A stretch of 64,000 bases of DNA from Bacteroidaceae bacterium (lineage in GTDB: Bacteria > Bacteroidota > Bacteroidia > Bacteroidales > Bacteroidaceae). How positions within the stretch are numbered: position 1 is the stretch's first letter; each line of letters opens with the position of its first letter. The stretch spans positions 91,519-155,518 of the forward strand of contig JAKSJB010000002.1 in the NCBI GenBank assembly GCA_024398475.1, read 5' to 3'. Under the pieces are notes generated by a model. The model was given only the letters and a program-made list of their open reading frames with translations, had not been told where the DNA came from and made no database searches. Below, in pieces: positions 18,701-26,628 of the stretch. The position numbers and the translations under genes were made by a program.

Positions 18701-20408
18701 CTCTACATTTACCGACATCACACACGGACAGAACTCCAAGCGTCTCAACATCCGTGCTACTGTCAAGGGTGGCAAGACCTACAAGTTGAAGTACAAGACA
18801 TTGAGCGAGAATGCCATCCGCATCAAGAATCAGGATACTATTCCTGTAAAACTCACCATAACTGCCAAGCAGCCTCTAGAAGAGAAGGGGTGGTACAAGA
18901 CTGCACAGGTAATCGCACGCGGACTTATGCTCATAAGAAATGCAAGCATCACTTATCGCAACTCTTACTCTCTCACACTTCCTGGTCTCCGTACTGAAAT
19001 CGGTGATGCCTTCGGACAGAAGTCCATCAACGGTTTGCTCTCACCTGGACTTGACTTTGCATTCGGTGCCATCGGAGACAGTTATGTGGACAAGGCAAAG
19101 CGAAACGGTTGGCTCATGGACAACGACTCAAGTATCACTACTCCTGTATCTACCAACGCTACGGAAGACCTTCAGGTGCGTGCTACACTTGAACCTGTAC
19201 GTGACTTCAAGATTGACCTCAACGCCAGTCGTGTTGTCAACAAGTCAAAGTCCATACAGTTCATGTATGCAGGAATGCCAACCACGGAAAGCGGTAGTTT
19301 CAACATGACCGTAATCTCTGCTGGCAGTGCCTTTGCATCACATGGCGACATCAACAACAACTATGATTCCGAACCGTTCAACGAGTTCGTCAAGAATATT
19401 GGTATCGTACGTTCACGACTTGAGAACACATACTCCGGCATGAAGTATCCTGTGGGCAGCGGTCCTAAGTTTGAAGGCAAGCCTTACGACCCTGCCAACG
19501 GTGGCGTTGACCAGTATTCTGCCGATGTGCTCATACCTGCATTCCTTGCGGCATACTGTGGTGGAAGCGCTAACTCCATCAGTCTTGACATCTTCCCATC
19601 TCTCCTGCGGATGATGCCTAACTGGAGTATCACATACAGCGGACTCAGCAAGTTGCCTTGGTTCGAGAGCAAATTCCAGAGTTTCAATCTCCGCCACTCT
19701 TACAAGAGTGTTTATTCAGTAGGTGCCTACAACTCCTTCACCAACTATATGGCGTATATGGGCGACCGCGGTTTCATTCTCGACGTAACATCTGGCAACC
19801 CTATTCCAAGCAGTATGTTCAACATTTCTACGGTCAGCATCAACGAGTCGTTCTCGCCTCTGCTCGGAGTCGACATGACATTCCTCAACGGACTAACCAC
19901 AAAGGTAGAAATCCGCAAGACACGTGTGCTGAACCTCAGTATGACGAGTGTGGCTCTAACTGAAAACTATTCCGACGACATTGTATTGGGATTCGGCTAC
20001 AAACTCAAGGATCTCAACCTCTTCGGAGCCAAGAACATACAGAGCGGAGAAAAGAAGAGCAAGAAAAACAGCAAGAAGAACGGAAAGAACAGCGAAAGCG
20101 ATAATTCTGCAAGCAAGAACAGCAACACACGTGTGGGTGGCGTGAGTCACGACCTCAACCTCCGATGTGACTTCTCTTACCGCATGCAGAATGCACTCAA
20201 CCGCAATATCCAAACCGGTATGACTACAGCCACCAACGGAAGTACGGCATACAAACTTGCAATTACAGCCGACTACACATTCAGTCGTATGCTCACACTC
20301 AGCGGTTTCCTCGACTGGCAGAAGAACGTACCTTTGGTTTCTACCAACTCCTACCCTACTACGACTGCCGACTTCGGAGTCAGCATGCGCTTCTCTCTCA
20401 CACGATAA
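12726..20408 (+). CDS. sprA: SprA/Sov, type IX secretion outer-membrane translocon
   Basis: A 2560-residue SprA (Sov in Porphyromonas), the very large outer-membrane beta-barrel that forms the type IX secretion pore. It begins at a GTG with a signal peptide (MKKLRYIILIVMVITAV). Repeated SprA blocks with AEKIFGPGGVRIKTSGS-like and NFSLSNWKSNY-like segments run through the protein, and the end (TTADFGVSMRFSLTR) has a terminal aromatic beta-strand pattern. Two low-complexity inserts are unusual. One is a Lys/Ser/Asp tract at about residues 1911-1982 with repeated SKDSKD units; the other is Lys/Ser/Asn-rich at about 2438-2468. The gene follows ruvA by 66 bp. An alternative ATG at 12759 would cut into the signal peptide. 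Confidence 0.95.
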   Translation: MKKLRYIILIVMVITAVMASAVVLEGDLIGAFSEMKRSKAEPSEMQSESMADGMSGVLVDTLPHVRVKKTDYTNDEKPIETSLDLRDPENLKPDTAIYDEKNGIYRVGTRLGDNFLSAPYLMSPQEYVKWTERRSMNEYFRERNDSLFVHKGQEKFDFTDMHFDLGPAEKIFGPGGVRIKTSGSAELKMGYSYKYTDNPSLPERNRTDKQFDFDEKINISVNATIGDKMDFNINYNTEATFDYDAKNLKLSYEGKEDDIVKLLEAGNVSFPSNNSLVRGAQSLFGIRSDLQFGKLKLQTVVSQKKSQSQVAASKGGAQLTPFEVEAYDYDENRHFFLAQFFRDQYNQACSTLPNITSGVTINRVEIWVTNTSGMTENTRDIVGFVDLGERSKISNPMWSGMGNAVPQNASNTLYSTIINQYPDARQIDRASNVLDEILVGGVDYEKVENARLLSSNEYSLNKYLGYVSLSSTLQTNSVLAIAYEYTYGGQTYQVGEFSSDIKDNDQTLIVKLLKNTSNSPRIGNWDLMMKNIYSLDANEVQREKFKMDIRYLSDTTGVALSYIPEEQFKQTTILKMMNLDRLDDNQKTNPNGKFDFIDGYTIDARNGRVIFPVVEPFGDWLRGKLGNDALADKYCYDELYDSTKTVAKQVAEKNKFTLTGEYKASTGSKINIGPFVTPGSVIVTAGGVTLTEGTDYTVDYSMGEVTIINQSILDAGTNISVSTEEQSGYAEMRKTMLGVNWTYDFTKNFQLGGTYMHLSEQPLTTKVRMGAEPLNNTIWGVNLNWKTQSQWLSNMIDKLPLISASQPSSINLNAEFAQLIAGKASGVQGNASYLDDFEDVTNKIDVSTPSAWSISSTPSNIEYGNLTNDVRYGYNRARMAWYTIDPLFTRRSSSLTPGHLKGDLDQLSNHYVREVYVREVYPNRDTNSGESNTLPILNVAYYPSERGPYNLDTDVHLETVQEKTGSKSVERLNNPKKRWGGMTRKIDTSDFEKSNVQYIEFWMLDPFIYNNSADGKKYGGELFFNLGDISEDILKDGKKYYESGMPVSESASYTETVWGRVPSEKSIVYSFSNEGGARPKQDIGLNGLTSREERSYGAYADFLSEIKGKVNDEVYGELFEDPASDNYHYYRGSDYDDQEKSILERYKFINNPEGNSPNSSESKESYSTAYKTTPDVEDVNQDYTMNEYENFFQYRVSIRPEDLKIGQNYIVDERRTSVKLRNGNTEDATWYQFRIPVDEYESKVGSISDLSSIRFMRMYLTGFEEPIVLRFASLDLVSGEWRNYTQALYTGNKPSISGSVHTASVNIEENNDKTPVNYVLPPGITRVIDPQHRELTQNNEQALSIIAENLASGDARAVYKTMTQDLRKYKHLQMFIHANALEGDYDLQDNQMSVFVRIGSDYKSNYYEYEIPLKLTPEGRYDTYTASGCEAVWPKENMLDIDFDIFTNLKHQRNKDKAMGAASYTELYYSYDPDRPNNKVSVMGNPSLGEVKTMMIGIRNNGRRTNSVEVWVNELRLQDYNNEGGYAAQGNMSMQLSDLGSVNLRGHMETAGYGGLEEGVSARRDDNFYEWSLTTNFNLSKFFPESLKLNLPVYYSYSWQKISPKYNPFDTDMLLKDALDECETPFARDSLANLTESVTKTRNFSLSNWKSNYASKTPMPFDPANFTISYSHSKRTRTGETTVYENDENWKANLSYSYRPKYETWEPFKNLKGKSKWLDIIKAQNLNYLPQALSFNTDITRSYYEFQERDIDAGTQLPVVFSEQFLWNRQLNLQWDIFKALRLSYTSATHAEIEEPYTVINKDLYPDQYEAWKDSVKHSLMRFGRPLTYSSTFQASYNLPLNKIPLLAWITADGSYNSNYGWNRGTELEDGTSLGHTAHTQRTLNINGRLNFENLYKMIPFLDKANQRFSGSRKSSNSKSSKKKTEKNDDKKNSKDSKDSKDSKDSKNPKDSKNGKDASKGKSGNDQKGDEEEEKKPVKRERGFSKEITLNDSTFTDITHGQNSKRLNIRATVKGGKTYKLKYKTLSENAIRIKNQDTIPVKLTITAKQPLEEKGWYKTAQVIARGLMLIRNASITYRNSYSLTLPGLRTEIGDAFGQKSINGLLSPGLDFAFGAIGDSYVDKAKRNGWLMDNDSSITTPVSTNATEDLQVRATLEPVRDFKIDLNASRVVNKSKSIQFMYAGMPTTESGSFNMTVISAGSAFASHGDINNNYDSEPFNEFVKNIGIVRSRLENTYSGMKYPVGSGPKFEGKPYDPANGGVDQYSADVLIPAFLAAYCGGSANSISLDIFPSLLRMMPNWSITYSGLSKLPWFESKFQSFNLRHSYKSVYSVGAYNSFTNYMAYMGDRGFILDVTSGNPIPSSMFNISTVSINESFSPLLGVDMTFLNGLTTKVEIRKTRVLNLSMTSVALTENYSDDIVLGFGYKLKDLNLFGAKNIQSGEKKSKKNSKKNGKNSESDNSASKNSNTRVGGVSHDLNLRCDFSYRMQNALNRNIQTGMTTATNGSTAYKLAITADYTFSRMLTLSGFLDWQKNVPLVSTNSYPTTTADFGVSMRFSLTR

Positions 20409-20439
20409 TGTTGTGGGAGAGTATCCCTACATTTGTCCC

Positions 20440-20493
20440 GGCTACTTAACGAATAACTCCGGTTACTTAATTGCTCTACTCCTGGCTACTTAA
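20440..20493. repeat. Triple GGYTACTTAA repeat downstream of sprA
   Basis: Three copies of GGCTACTTAA/GGTTACTTAA start at 20440, 20461 and 20484, so the period is 21-23 bp, about two helical turns. They lie between the sprA stop and the tig promoter. I see no terminator stem at this site. Confidence 0.7.
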
Positions 20494-20568
20494 CTACTCA
20501 TTATTATTTATAATAAGGTGAAAAGGCGAAAAGTTTCCGCTACTTGCATTTGTTACAGAATTATTTCG

Positions 20569-20577
20569 TAACTTTGC
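20569..20577 (+). promoter_or_regulatory. Promoter -7 element of tig
   Basis: TAACTTTGC, with TTG about 22 bp upstream. It would give a leader of about 135 nt. This also argues against the in-frame ATG at 20643 as the trigger-factor start, since the conserved N-terminus begins at 20718. Confidence 0.7.
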
Positions 20578-20717
20578 ACCCGATTTGTCGGAACACATCA
20601 AAAAGCATAAATAATAGATGTCCTTAAGAAGACAGAAAAGGCTTGGACAAATGGCTGTACCGACAATATTCCGAAGACAATCGGTTTAGAAAATCTCATA
20701 ATAGTAAAAATAAGACG

Positions 20718-22055
20718 ATGAATATCACATTAGAAAACATTGATGCTGTAAATGCAGTAATCACGGCAGAGGTTGCTCCTGCTGACTATTCAGACAACGT
20801 AAAGAAAGCTATCAAGGAGTTCAGAAAGAAGGCTAAGTTTCCTGGATTCCGCCCTGGTATGGTTCCTGAAGGACTCATCAGAAAGCAGTATGGAACTTCT
20901 ATCCTCGCTGAGGAGGTAAACAAGGTTCTTCAGCAGGAACTCTTCAAATACATCCATGACAACAAGGTCAACATGTTGGGTGAACCAATCCCTACTGAAG
21001 ACAACAACAATATCGAACTTGTAGAGGGCAATACTTTCACATTCAAGTTTGAACTCGCTATTGCTCCTGCTATGGAAATAAACCTCAGCAAGAAGGACAA
21101 GATTGAATACTACGACGTTGAAGTAAGCGATGAGATGGTTCAGAACCAAATCAACATGTACCGCCAGCGCAACGGTAAATACGACAAGGTAGATGCCTAT
21201 GAGGACAAGGACATGGTGAAGGGTATCATCACGGAACTCGATGTTGAGAACGGTCTCAATGTTGAGGATGTAGTAATGCTCCCACAATATTTCAAGAACG
21301 ACGAGCAGAAGGCTCTCTTCAATGGCACCAAGGTTAACGACATCGTTAAGTTCAACCCATTCAAGGCATACGACGGAAGCGAGACTGAACTCTCTGCAAT
21401 GCTGAAGATTGAAAAGGATGACGTGAAGAACCACCAGGGCGACTTCAACTTCCAGATTACAGAAATCACACGTTTCGTGATGGGTCCACTCGATGAAGAA
21501 CTCTTCAATCAGGTATATCCTGGAGGCGAAGTAAAGAATGAAGAAGACTTTGCCAACAAAATACGTGAAACTATCGCTGCTCAGTTCCAAAAGGATTCTG
21601 ACTTCCGTTTCCTCATCGATGCACGTAAGCACATCACAAAGAAACTCGGAAAGTTGGAATTCCCTGACGAGAAACTAAAGAAACTCATGCTTGCAAATGC
21701 AGGTGGCGATCAGGCAAAGGTTGATGCCAACTACGACAAGAGCATCGAGGAACTCACATGGCATCTCATCAAGGAACAGTTGGTTGAAAAGACTGAAACA
21801 AAGGTTGACGACAGCGATGTGAAGGAAATGGCAAAGGAAGTTACACGCATGCAGTTCGCTCAGTACGGTATGCTCAACATTCCTGAAGAATATCTCGAAA
21901 ACTCAGTAGCAGAGATGCTCAAGAAGCGCGAGACAGTTGACAACCTCATCGACCGTTGCATCGAAGTAAAACTCGGAGCAGCACTCAAGGATATGGTTAG
22001 TCTTAAGAACAAGACTGTAACTCCAGAGGAATTCAACAAGTTGTTTGAAGAATAA
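20718..22055 (+). CDS. tig: Trigger factor
   Basis: A 445-residue ribosome-associated chaperone that folds nascent chains at the exit tunnel. The start chosen at 20718 gives MNITLENIDAVNAVITAEV; the ribosome-binding signature region FPGFRPGMVPEGLIRKQYG follows near residues 37-55. The C-terminal helical cradle domain is present. The central PPIase domain is divergent: FMGPLDEEL and long acidic stretches replace most FKBP active-site residues, as is common in Bacteroidetes. The next gene starts 3 bp after the stop, so a glycosyltransferase is cotranscribed, and the following genes probably are too. Strong codon bias indicates high expression. Confidence 0.93.
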   Translation: MNITLENIDAVNAVITAEVAPADYSDNVKKAIKEFRKKAKFPGFRPGMVPEGLIRKQYGTSILAEEVNKVLQQELFKYIHDNKVNMLGEPIPTEDNNNIELVEGNTFTFKFELAIAPAMEINLSKKDKIEYYDVEVSDEMVQNQINMYRQRNGKYDKVDAYEDKDMVKGIITELDVENGLNVEDVVMLPQYFKNDEQKALFNGTKVNDIVKFNPFKAYDGSETELSAMLKIEKDDVKNHQGDFNFQITEITRFVMGPLDEELFNQVYPGGEVKNEEDFANKIRETIAAQFQKDSDFRFLIDARKHITKKLGKLEFPDEKLKKLMLANAGGDQAKVDANYDKSIEELTWHLIKEQLVEKTETKVDDSDVKEMAKEVTRMQFAQYGMLNIPEEYLENSVAEMLKKRETVDNLIDRCIEVKLGAALKDMVSLKNKTVTPEEFNKLFEE

Positions 22056-22058
22056 GGC

Positions 22059-23210
22059 ATGAGGATAGGATTCGATGCCAAGAGGTTGTACAACAACTTC
22101 ACCGGGCTCGGAAACCACAGCAGAACTACAATCGATATTCTGACGGCTGAGTTTCCGGAAAACGAATACTATCTATATACCCCCAAAATGAGGCTGAATG
22201 ACGTGACGAAACCTTACCTTACAAAGGAAGGCTGTCACACCATTCAGCCTCATGGCATTCTGAAAGGAGGCACATGGCGCACTTTCAGGCTTGCCGAAAG
22301 ACTTAAGGCTGACGGTATCGACCTCTTTCACGGACTCAGCAACGAAATTCCAACCGGACTGAATCGCCACGGAATCCGTTCTGTAGTCACTATCCATGAT
22401 GTAGCCTTCCACACATTCCCCGGCATGTACCACCGACACGACCGCATGATATATGACCTCAAATGGAGACATGCCTGCAAGAGTGCCGACAGAATAATCG
22501 CCATAAGCGAATGTACGAAACAGGACGTGATGAAGTTCTATGACGTGCCCGAGGAAAAGATTGACGTAATCTACCAACCCGTAGCCCCACGCTACTATGA
22601 AGCCGACCCATTGGCTGACAGGACAGATTCCGACTTCTTTGCCGACAAGCCGGCACCACTCAGCCAACTCCACCGAATGCCGTACATGCTCTATGTCGGT
22701 TCTATTAATTCCAGAAAGAACCTGCTCGGAATCGTGAAGGCTATGGAATTGATGCCAAAGGACCTACAACTGCCACTAGTGATTGTAGGCAACGGTGGCG
22801 CATACCGACAGAAGGTAATGGACTATATCACATCACACGGAATGGAACAACGTTTCATCATGCCGAAGAACGTGGACGCTGCCACTATCCTCCAACTCTA
22901 CCGCCATGCCGAAATTTTCGTCTATCCTTCGTTCTATGAAGGATTCGGTCTCCCCGTAGTCGAAGCACAACTCTGTGGCTGTCCAGTCGTGACAAGCAAC
23001 GTAAGCAGTTTACCCGAAGCCGGAGGACCATTCTCACTCAAGGCCGACCCCACCAACGTGGAAGAAATATGCAACCACATGGTAAGTCTGATTACCGACA
23101 ATGAACTGCGCACAAGACTGGTATCAGGAGCCAGAGACTATGCAATGAACACATTCCACCCAAGCGTACTCGCACAGGAACTGATGACGTGCTATACCCG
23201 CTGTCTCTAA
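22059..23210 (+). CDS. Glycosyltransferase family 4 (GT-B)
   Basis: A 383-residue GT4-type transferase that moves a sugar from a nucleotide donor to a surface glycan or lipid acceptor. The donor-site region is clear: YVGSINSRKNLLGIVKAM near residues 210-227 and the E-x7-E-type signature PSFYEGFGLPVVEAQLCG near 289-306. The N-terminal half has GLGNHSRTT, the usual acceptor-side loop. It begins 3 bp after tig and is followed by LicD and a cytidylyltransferase, suggesting assembly of a phosphate-decorated glycan. The exact sugar cannot be deduced. Confidence 0.9.
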   Translation: MRIGFDAKRLYNNFTGLGNHSRTTIDILTAEFPENEYYLYTPKMRLNDVTKPYLTKEGCHTIQPHGILKGGTWRTFRLAERLKADGIDLFHGLSNEIPTGLNRHGIRSVVTIHDVAFHTFPGMYHRHDRMIYDLKWRHACKSADRIIAISECTKQDVMKFYDVPEEKIDVIYQPVAPRYYEADPLADRTDSDFFADKPAPLSQLHRMPYMLYVGSINSRKNLLGIVKAMELMPKDLQLPLVIVGNGGAYRQKVMDYITSHGMEQRFIMPKNVDAATILQLYRHAEIFVYPSFYEGFGLPVVEAQLCGCPVVTSNVSSLPEAGGPFSLKADPTNVEEICNHMVSLITDNELRTRLVSGARDYAMNTFHPSVLAQELMTCYTRCL

Positions 23211-23238
23211 TGGCAACAGCAAAAAAAGAACATCAACA

Positions 23239-24078
23239 ATGGCAACATACGACATACGACCACTTCAACTGAGATTACTCGACATTCTCATGGTGATACA
23301 GAAAGTCTGTGAAGACCACGGATTACGCTATTATATTGCAGACGGTTCACTCATCGGAGCCGTACGTCACAAAGGATTCATTCCATGGGATGACGACATG
23401 GACATCTGTATGCCTCGACCAGATTACGAGAAGTTTATCGCACACGCACACGAATGGTTGCCAAAGCGATATGAGTTCGTATGCTTTGAACTCGACAGCA
23501 ACTACCCTCTCCACTTCGGAAAGGTACAGGATTCGGAATCTACTCTCATCGAACGCCCCCACCTATATTATTTAGGAGGAGTGTATGTTGATGTGTTCCC
23601 AATCGATGGTGCACCCAAGAACAAGACTCTCCAACGCCTCTGGAACCTTCGATACAAGTTCCTTTGCAGAATGCTCTACCTGAGTTTCCGCGACCCATAT
23701 CGCCACGGCCACGGTCCCTCTTCATGGATGCCATTGCTCATACGCCACATCAAGCCTATGGCAGGTTGGCAACGTGCCATCAGGAAGTGCATGATGGAAT
23801 ACGACTTCAACAAATGCGACTATGTATCGTTCAACCACAACGACGGACTCGGTTCAATGATAAGCAAGGAAGAAGTACTCGGCAGCCCTACCCCAATTGT
23901 CTTTGAGGACAAGGAAGTGTGGGGACTGAAGAACAATGACAGTTACCTTACACAACTGTTCGGCGACTACATGACTCCACCGCCAGCCGACAAGATACAT
24001 CAGCACAATTTCCACTACATGGATCTTGACAAGCCATACAGAACATACAAGGCAGAATCGGAAGTAGAAAAACAGTAG
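23239..24078 (+). CDS. LicD family phosphotransferase
   Basis: A 279-residue LicD-type enzyme. Family members transfer phosphocholine or related phospho-alcohols from a CDP carrier to a glycan. The defining segment is intact: ADGSLIGAVRHKG (34-46) followed by FIPWDDDMDICMPR (47-60), which holds the metal-binding acidic cluster. The gene is 28 bp after the GT4 gene and 33 bp before a CTP-dependent cytidylyltransferase, which could make the CDP donor. I infer a module adding a phosphoglycerol, phosphoethanolamine or phosphocholine group. No choline kinase or transporter is in view, so choline is the least supported option. Confidence 0.9.
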   Translation: MATYDIRPLQLRLLDILMVIQKVCEDHGLRYYIADGSLIGAVRHKGFIPWDDDMDICMPRPDYEKFIAHAHEWLPKRYEFVCFELDSNYPLHFGKVQDSESTLIERPHLYYLGGVYVDVFPIDGAPKNKTLQRLWNLRYKFLCRMLYLSFRDPYRHGHGPSSWMPLLIRHIKPMAGWQRAIRKCMMEYDFNKCDYVSFNHNDGLGSMISKEEVLGSPTPIVFEDKEVWGLKNNDSYLTQLFGDYMTPPPADKIHQHNFHYMDLDKPYRTYKAESEVEKQ

Positions 24079-24111
24079 TCAGGAAACAGTAGTTAAGAAA
24101 TAAGAGGAAAC

Positions 24112-24516
24112 ATGAAGAAAGTACTTACAGTAGGTGTCTATGATTTACTCCACATCGGTCATGTGGAACTGTTCCGCAAGGCAAGGAAATGCGGAGATCA
24201 TCTGATTGTAGCAGTACAGGACAGCGACGTTATTCTGAAATACAAGCCCGAAGCAAAGATGGTTTATTCCACCGAAGAACGGTGCTATATGGTCAAGGCA
24301 ATACGATACGTTGACGAAGTAGTAGTATATAAAGGTGTTGATGAAATAGTGAAGGAAGTTGATTTCGATGTCTTTGCCAAGGGACCCGACCAGAATCATG
24401 CAGGATTTCAGGCAGCAGTGGAATGGTGCAAGGCACACGGAAAGGAAGTAGTGATATTGCCCAGAACTGAAGGAGTCTCATCTTCCTGGCTTAAAGAAAC
24501 GATAAAGAGCATGTAA
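24112..24516 (+). CDS. TagD-like cytidylyltransferase
   Basis: A 134-residue enzyme of the glycerol-3-phosphate/ethanolamine-phosphate cytidylyltransferase family. It condenses CTP with a phospho-alcohol to give a CDP-activated donor. The nucleotide-binding HIGH motif is at residues 14-17 within VYDLLHIGHVELFRKA. RTEGVSSSWLKE at the end matches the usual R-T-x-G-x-S-T motif with a Ser for Thr. The length is standard for TagD. Its position directly behind LicD suggests it feeds that transferase. The last 39 bp overlap the 3' end of the Kdo-kinase-like gene on the other strand. Confidence 0.9.
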   Translation: MKKVLTVGVYDLLHIGHVELFRKARKCGDHLIVAVQDSDVILKYKPEAKMVYSTEERCYMVKAIRYVDEVVVYKGVDEIVKEVDFDVFAKGPDQNHAGFQAAVEWCKAHGKEVVILPRTEGVSSSWLKETIKSM

Positions 24517-25242
24517 AGGGCGCTGCCATTTTGGAGATTCAAACTCGTCAAGCAATATCATCATTTCAGCAACACATTCCTCCTGATTCCAACCTCTCAC
24601 ACTTGCATATTCCCTAACCAATGCCACCATAGTCGGACGTACATGAGTCAGACGCACCATATTGAAAAGGCATTGATTACGTGTAGGATTTGAAACAAAC
24701 CTGGAACGGTTGATATCAATAACGGAGAAGGAAAATCCACCTTCCTCCGTTTTTTTATACAAAATATTGGTAAGGTTCAGGTCACCATGCAAAAAGCCCT
24801 TACCATGCATTTCAGCAATAAATTCCACCAATGGGCGCACCAACCATTCGCAATCCGAAAGCCGTTCACGAAGAATACGGCAGTCAGTACCGTCAATGAA
24901 TGCAGACACGAAATACCCCATACGGAAAAGCCCCCCACTGTATTCCTCTATACAGGCAATTGGTTCGGGAGTATCAATATTCAGTTCCGACAATTTCAGA
25001 CCGAAAAGATAAGCCCTCCGCGCCTTACTTGGACGAATAAAGGTATAGTCAATACGTTGGTGGAAATAAGGCAGTTTGTACTTCTTCACCACAATTGTCC
25101 TACCTTCTGCCGAAAACAGCCTCACCTTATTTCGCTTGTCGTAAATAAGTTCACCTGTATGGTCAAACTCCTCAGGCAGTCGGCGGAGCCACGACTCCAA
25201 CCGACTGTATTTGGAATTGATTATGAACTTATACGAAGACAC
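24478..25242 (-). CDS. Lipopolysaccharide Kdo/WaaP-family kinase
   Basis: A 254-residue protein-kinase-fold enzyme resembling KdkA/WaaP, which phosphorylate Kdo or heptose in the LPS inner core at the inner membrane. Catalytic motifs are intact: the loop H152-G-D154-L-N-L-T-N159 and the metal-binding D176-I-N178. A candidate ATP lysine pair lies in VVKKYK at 51-56. It converges with the cytidylyltransferase and overlaps it by 39 bp at the 3' ends. Its own promoter is the TAGTTTTGC at 25282-25290, and its leader contains a GCCATT-type micro-repeat. Placement near the glycan genes supports a cell-envelope role. Confidence 0.88.
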   Translation of the reverse strand: MSSYKFIINSKYSRLESWLRRLPEEFDHTGELIYDKRNKVRLFSAEGRTIVVKKYKLPYFHQRIDYTFIRPSKARRAYLFGLKLSELNIDTPEPIACIEEYSGGLFRMGYFVSAFIDGTDCRILRERLSDCEWLVRPLVEFIAEMHGKGFLHGDLNLTNILYKKTEEGGFSFSVIDINRSRFVSNPTRNQCLFNMVRLTHVRPTMVALVREYASVRGWNQEECVAEMMILLDEFESPKWQRPLHALYRFFKPGR

Positions 25243-25281
25243 TTATGTTTGGGGCTTTTAGCCTCCGGCCATCAGCCATTG

Positions 25282-25290
25282 GCAAAACTA
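25282..25290 (-). promoter_or_regulatory. -7 element for the Kdo-kinase-like gene
   Basis: The minus strand reads TAGTTTTGC. GCCATT-type repeat words (about 25260-25285) lie between it and the start codon at 25242. Confidence 0.6.
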
Positions 25291-25331
25291 CATAATTTCT
25301 AAAACTCCCTTTATCTAAAAACTCCCATTAA

Positions 25332-26534
25332 CTACTTCAGGAGTTCCAGACAGTTCTTGATACGAGCCATAGCCTCAACGATATTCTCGTCACTTGTAGC
25401 ATAACTCATACGGAAACATTCAGGACTTCCGAATGCATCGCCACCAACGGTAGCCACATGACCCACTTCAAGAAGGAACATGGCAAAGTCCGTAGAGTTG
25501 TTAATTACATATTCCTTACCGTCAACGACGGCCTTCTTTCCGAAATAACTTGAACACTTAGGGAAGAGATAGAACGCACCCTGAGGAACATTCACGCCAA
25601 GTCCTGGAATTTCCTTTGCAAGACGAACGATGAGATCCTTGCGACGCTCGAAAGCTTTACGCATAGTTTCAACACAATCCTGAGGACCGGCAAAAGCCAC
25701 TTCAGCAGCCTTCTGACTTACCGAACAAGGTCCGCTTGTGTACTGACCCTGAAGTTTGTTGCAACCCTTCACAATCCAGTCAGGTGCAGCAATGAAACCG
25801 ATACGCCAACCAGTCATGGCATAAGCCTTACTTACACCATTGATGATAACTACACGATCCTTGATGTCAGGGAACTGAGCCATGGAAGCATGAGCACCCA
25901 CATAGTTGATGTGTTCATAGATTTCGTCAGCCACTACGATGATGTTCTCGTGACGGAGCAGTACATTCTTCAGAGCCTCAAGTTCAGCCTTGCTGTAAAC
26001 TGAACCCGTTGGGTTGCTTGGAGAACAGAGAATGAGGGCGCGGGTCTTAGGAGTGATGGCAGCCTCAAGTTGTTCAGGAGTAATCTTGAAGTCCTGTTCA
26101 ATCTTAGCCTCCACGAACACAGGAGTACCTTCAGCCAGGAGCACCATCTGAGGGTAACTAACCCAATATGGAGCAGGAATGATAACTTCGTCACCTGCAT
26201 TGACGATAGCCATGATGGTGTTGCACACCGACTGCTTAGCACCATTTGAGCAGAGAATCTGAGAAGCCTCATAGTCGAGACCGTTCTCATTCTTAAGTTT
26301 GTTCACGATAGCCTTCTTGAGTTCAGGATAACCCGGAACCGGACTGTAACGTGAATAGTTTTCATCGATAGCCTTCTTTGCAGCCTCCTTGATATGGTCA
26401 GGAGTGTTGAAGTCAGGTTCACCGACACTCATGTTGATGATGTCAATACCCTGAGCCTTGAGTTCACTACTCTTCTGCGACATAGCAAGTGTTGCAGATG
26501 GCTGAAGTCTTTGAAGTCTTGCTGATAATTCCAT
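25332..26534 (-). CDS. aspC: PLP-dependent aspartate aminotransferase
   Basis: A 400-residue class I aminotransferase interconverting aspartate and oxaloacetate with glutamate and 2-oxoglutarate. Family landmarks are at the expected sites: N174-P-T-G, D203-x2-Y206, the PLP lysine K236 in SKAYAMTGWR, and R244. The N-terminus MELSARLQRLQPSATLAMS is typical of the subgroup I-beta enzymes, which can also accept prephenate or aromatic amino acids. It is third in an apparent operon with the LptF/G gene and ribBA, after a 94-bp spacer without a clear promoter. The symbol follows common annotation; substrate range is inferred. Confidence 0.92.
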   Translation of the reverse strand: MELSARLQRLQPSATLAMSQKSSELKAQGIDIINMSVGEPDFNTPDHIKEAAKKAIDENYSRYSPVPGYPELKKAIVNKLKNENGLDYEASQILCSNGAKQSVCNTIMAIVNAGDEVIIPAPYWVSYPQMVLLAEGTPVFVEAKIEQDFKITPEQLEAAITPKTRALILCSPSNPTGSVYSKAELEALKNVLLRHENIIVVADEIYEHINYVGAHASMAQFPDIKDRVVIINGVSKAYAMTGWRIGFIAAPDWIVKGCNKLQGQYTSGPCSVSQKAAEVAFAGPQDCVETMRKAFERRKDLIVRLAKEIPGLGVNVPQGAFYLFPKCSSYFGKKAVVDGKEYVINNSTDFAMFLLEVGHVATVGGDAFGSPECFRMSYATSDENIVEAMARIKNCLELLK

Positions 26535-26628
26535 AATCTTATTTTATATTTTAAATTTATTGATTTTTCACTTAATATTCAATCGAATACTCAATTCCTC
26601 GCTATTACGTTTAGTTGGGTTTACGTTT

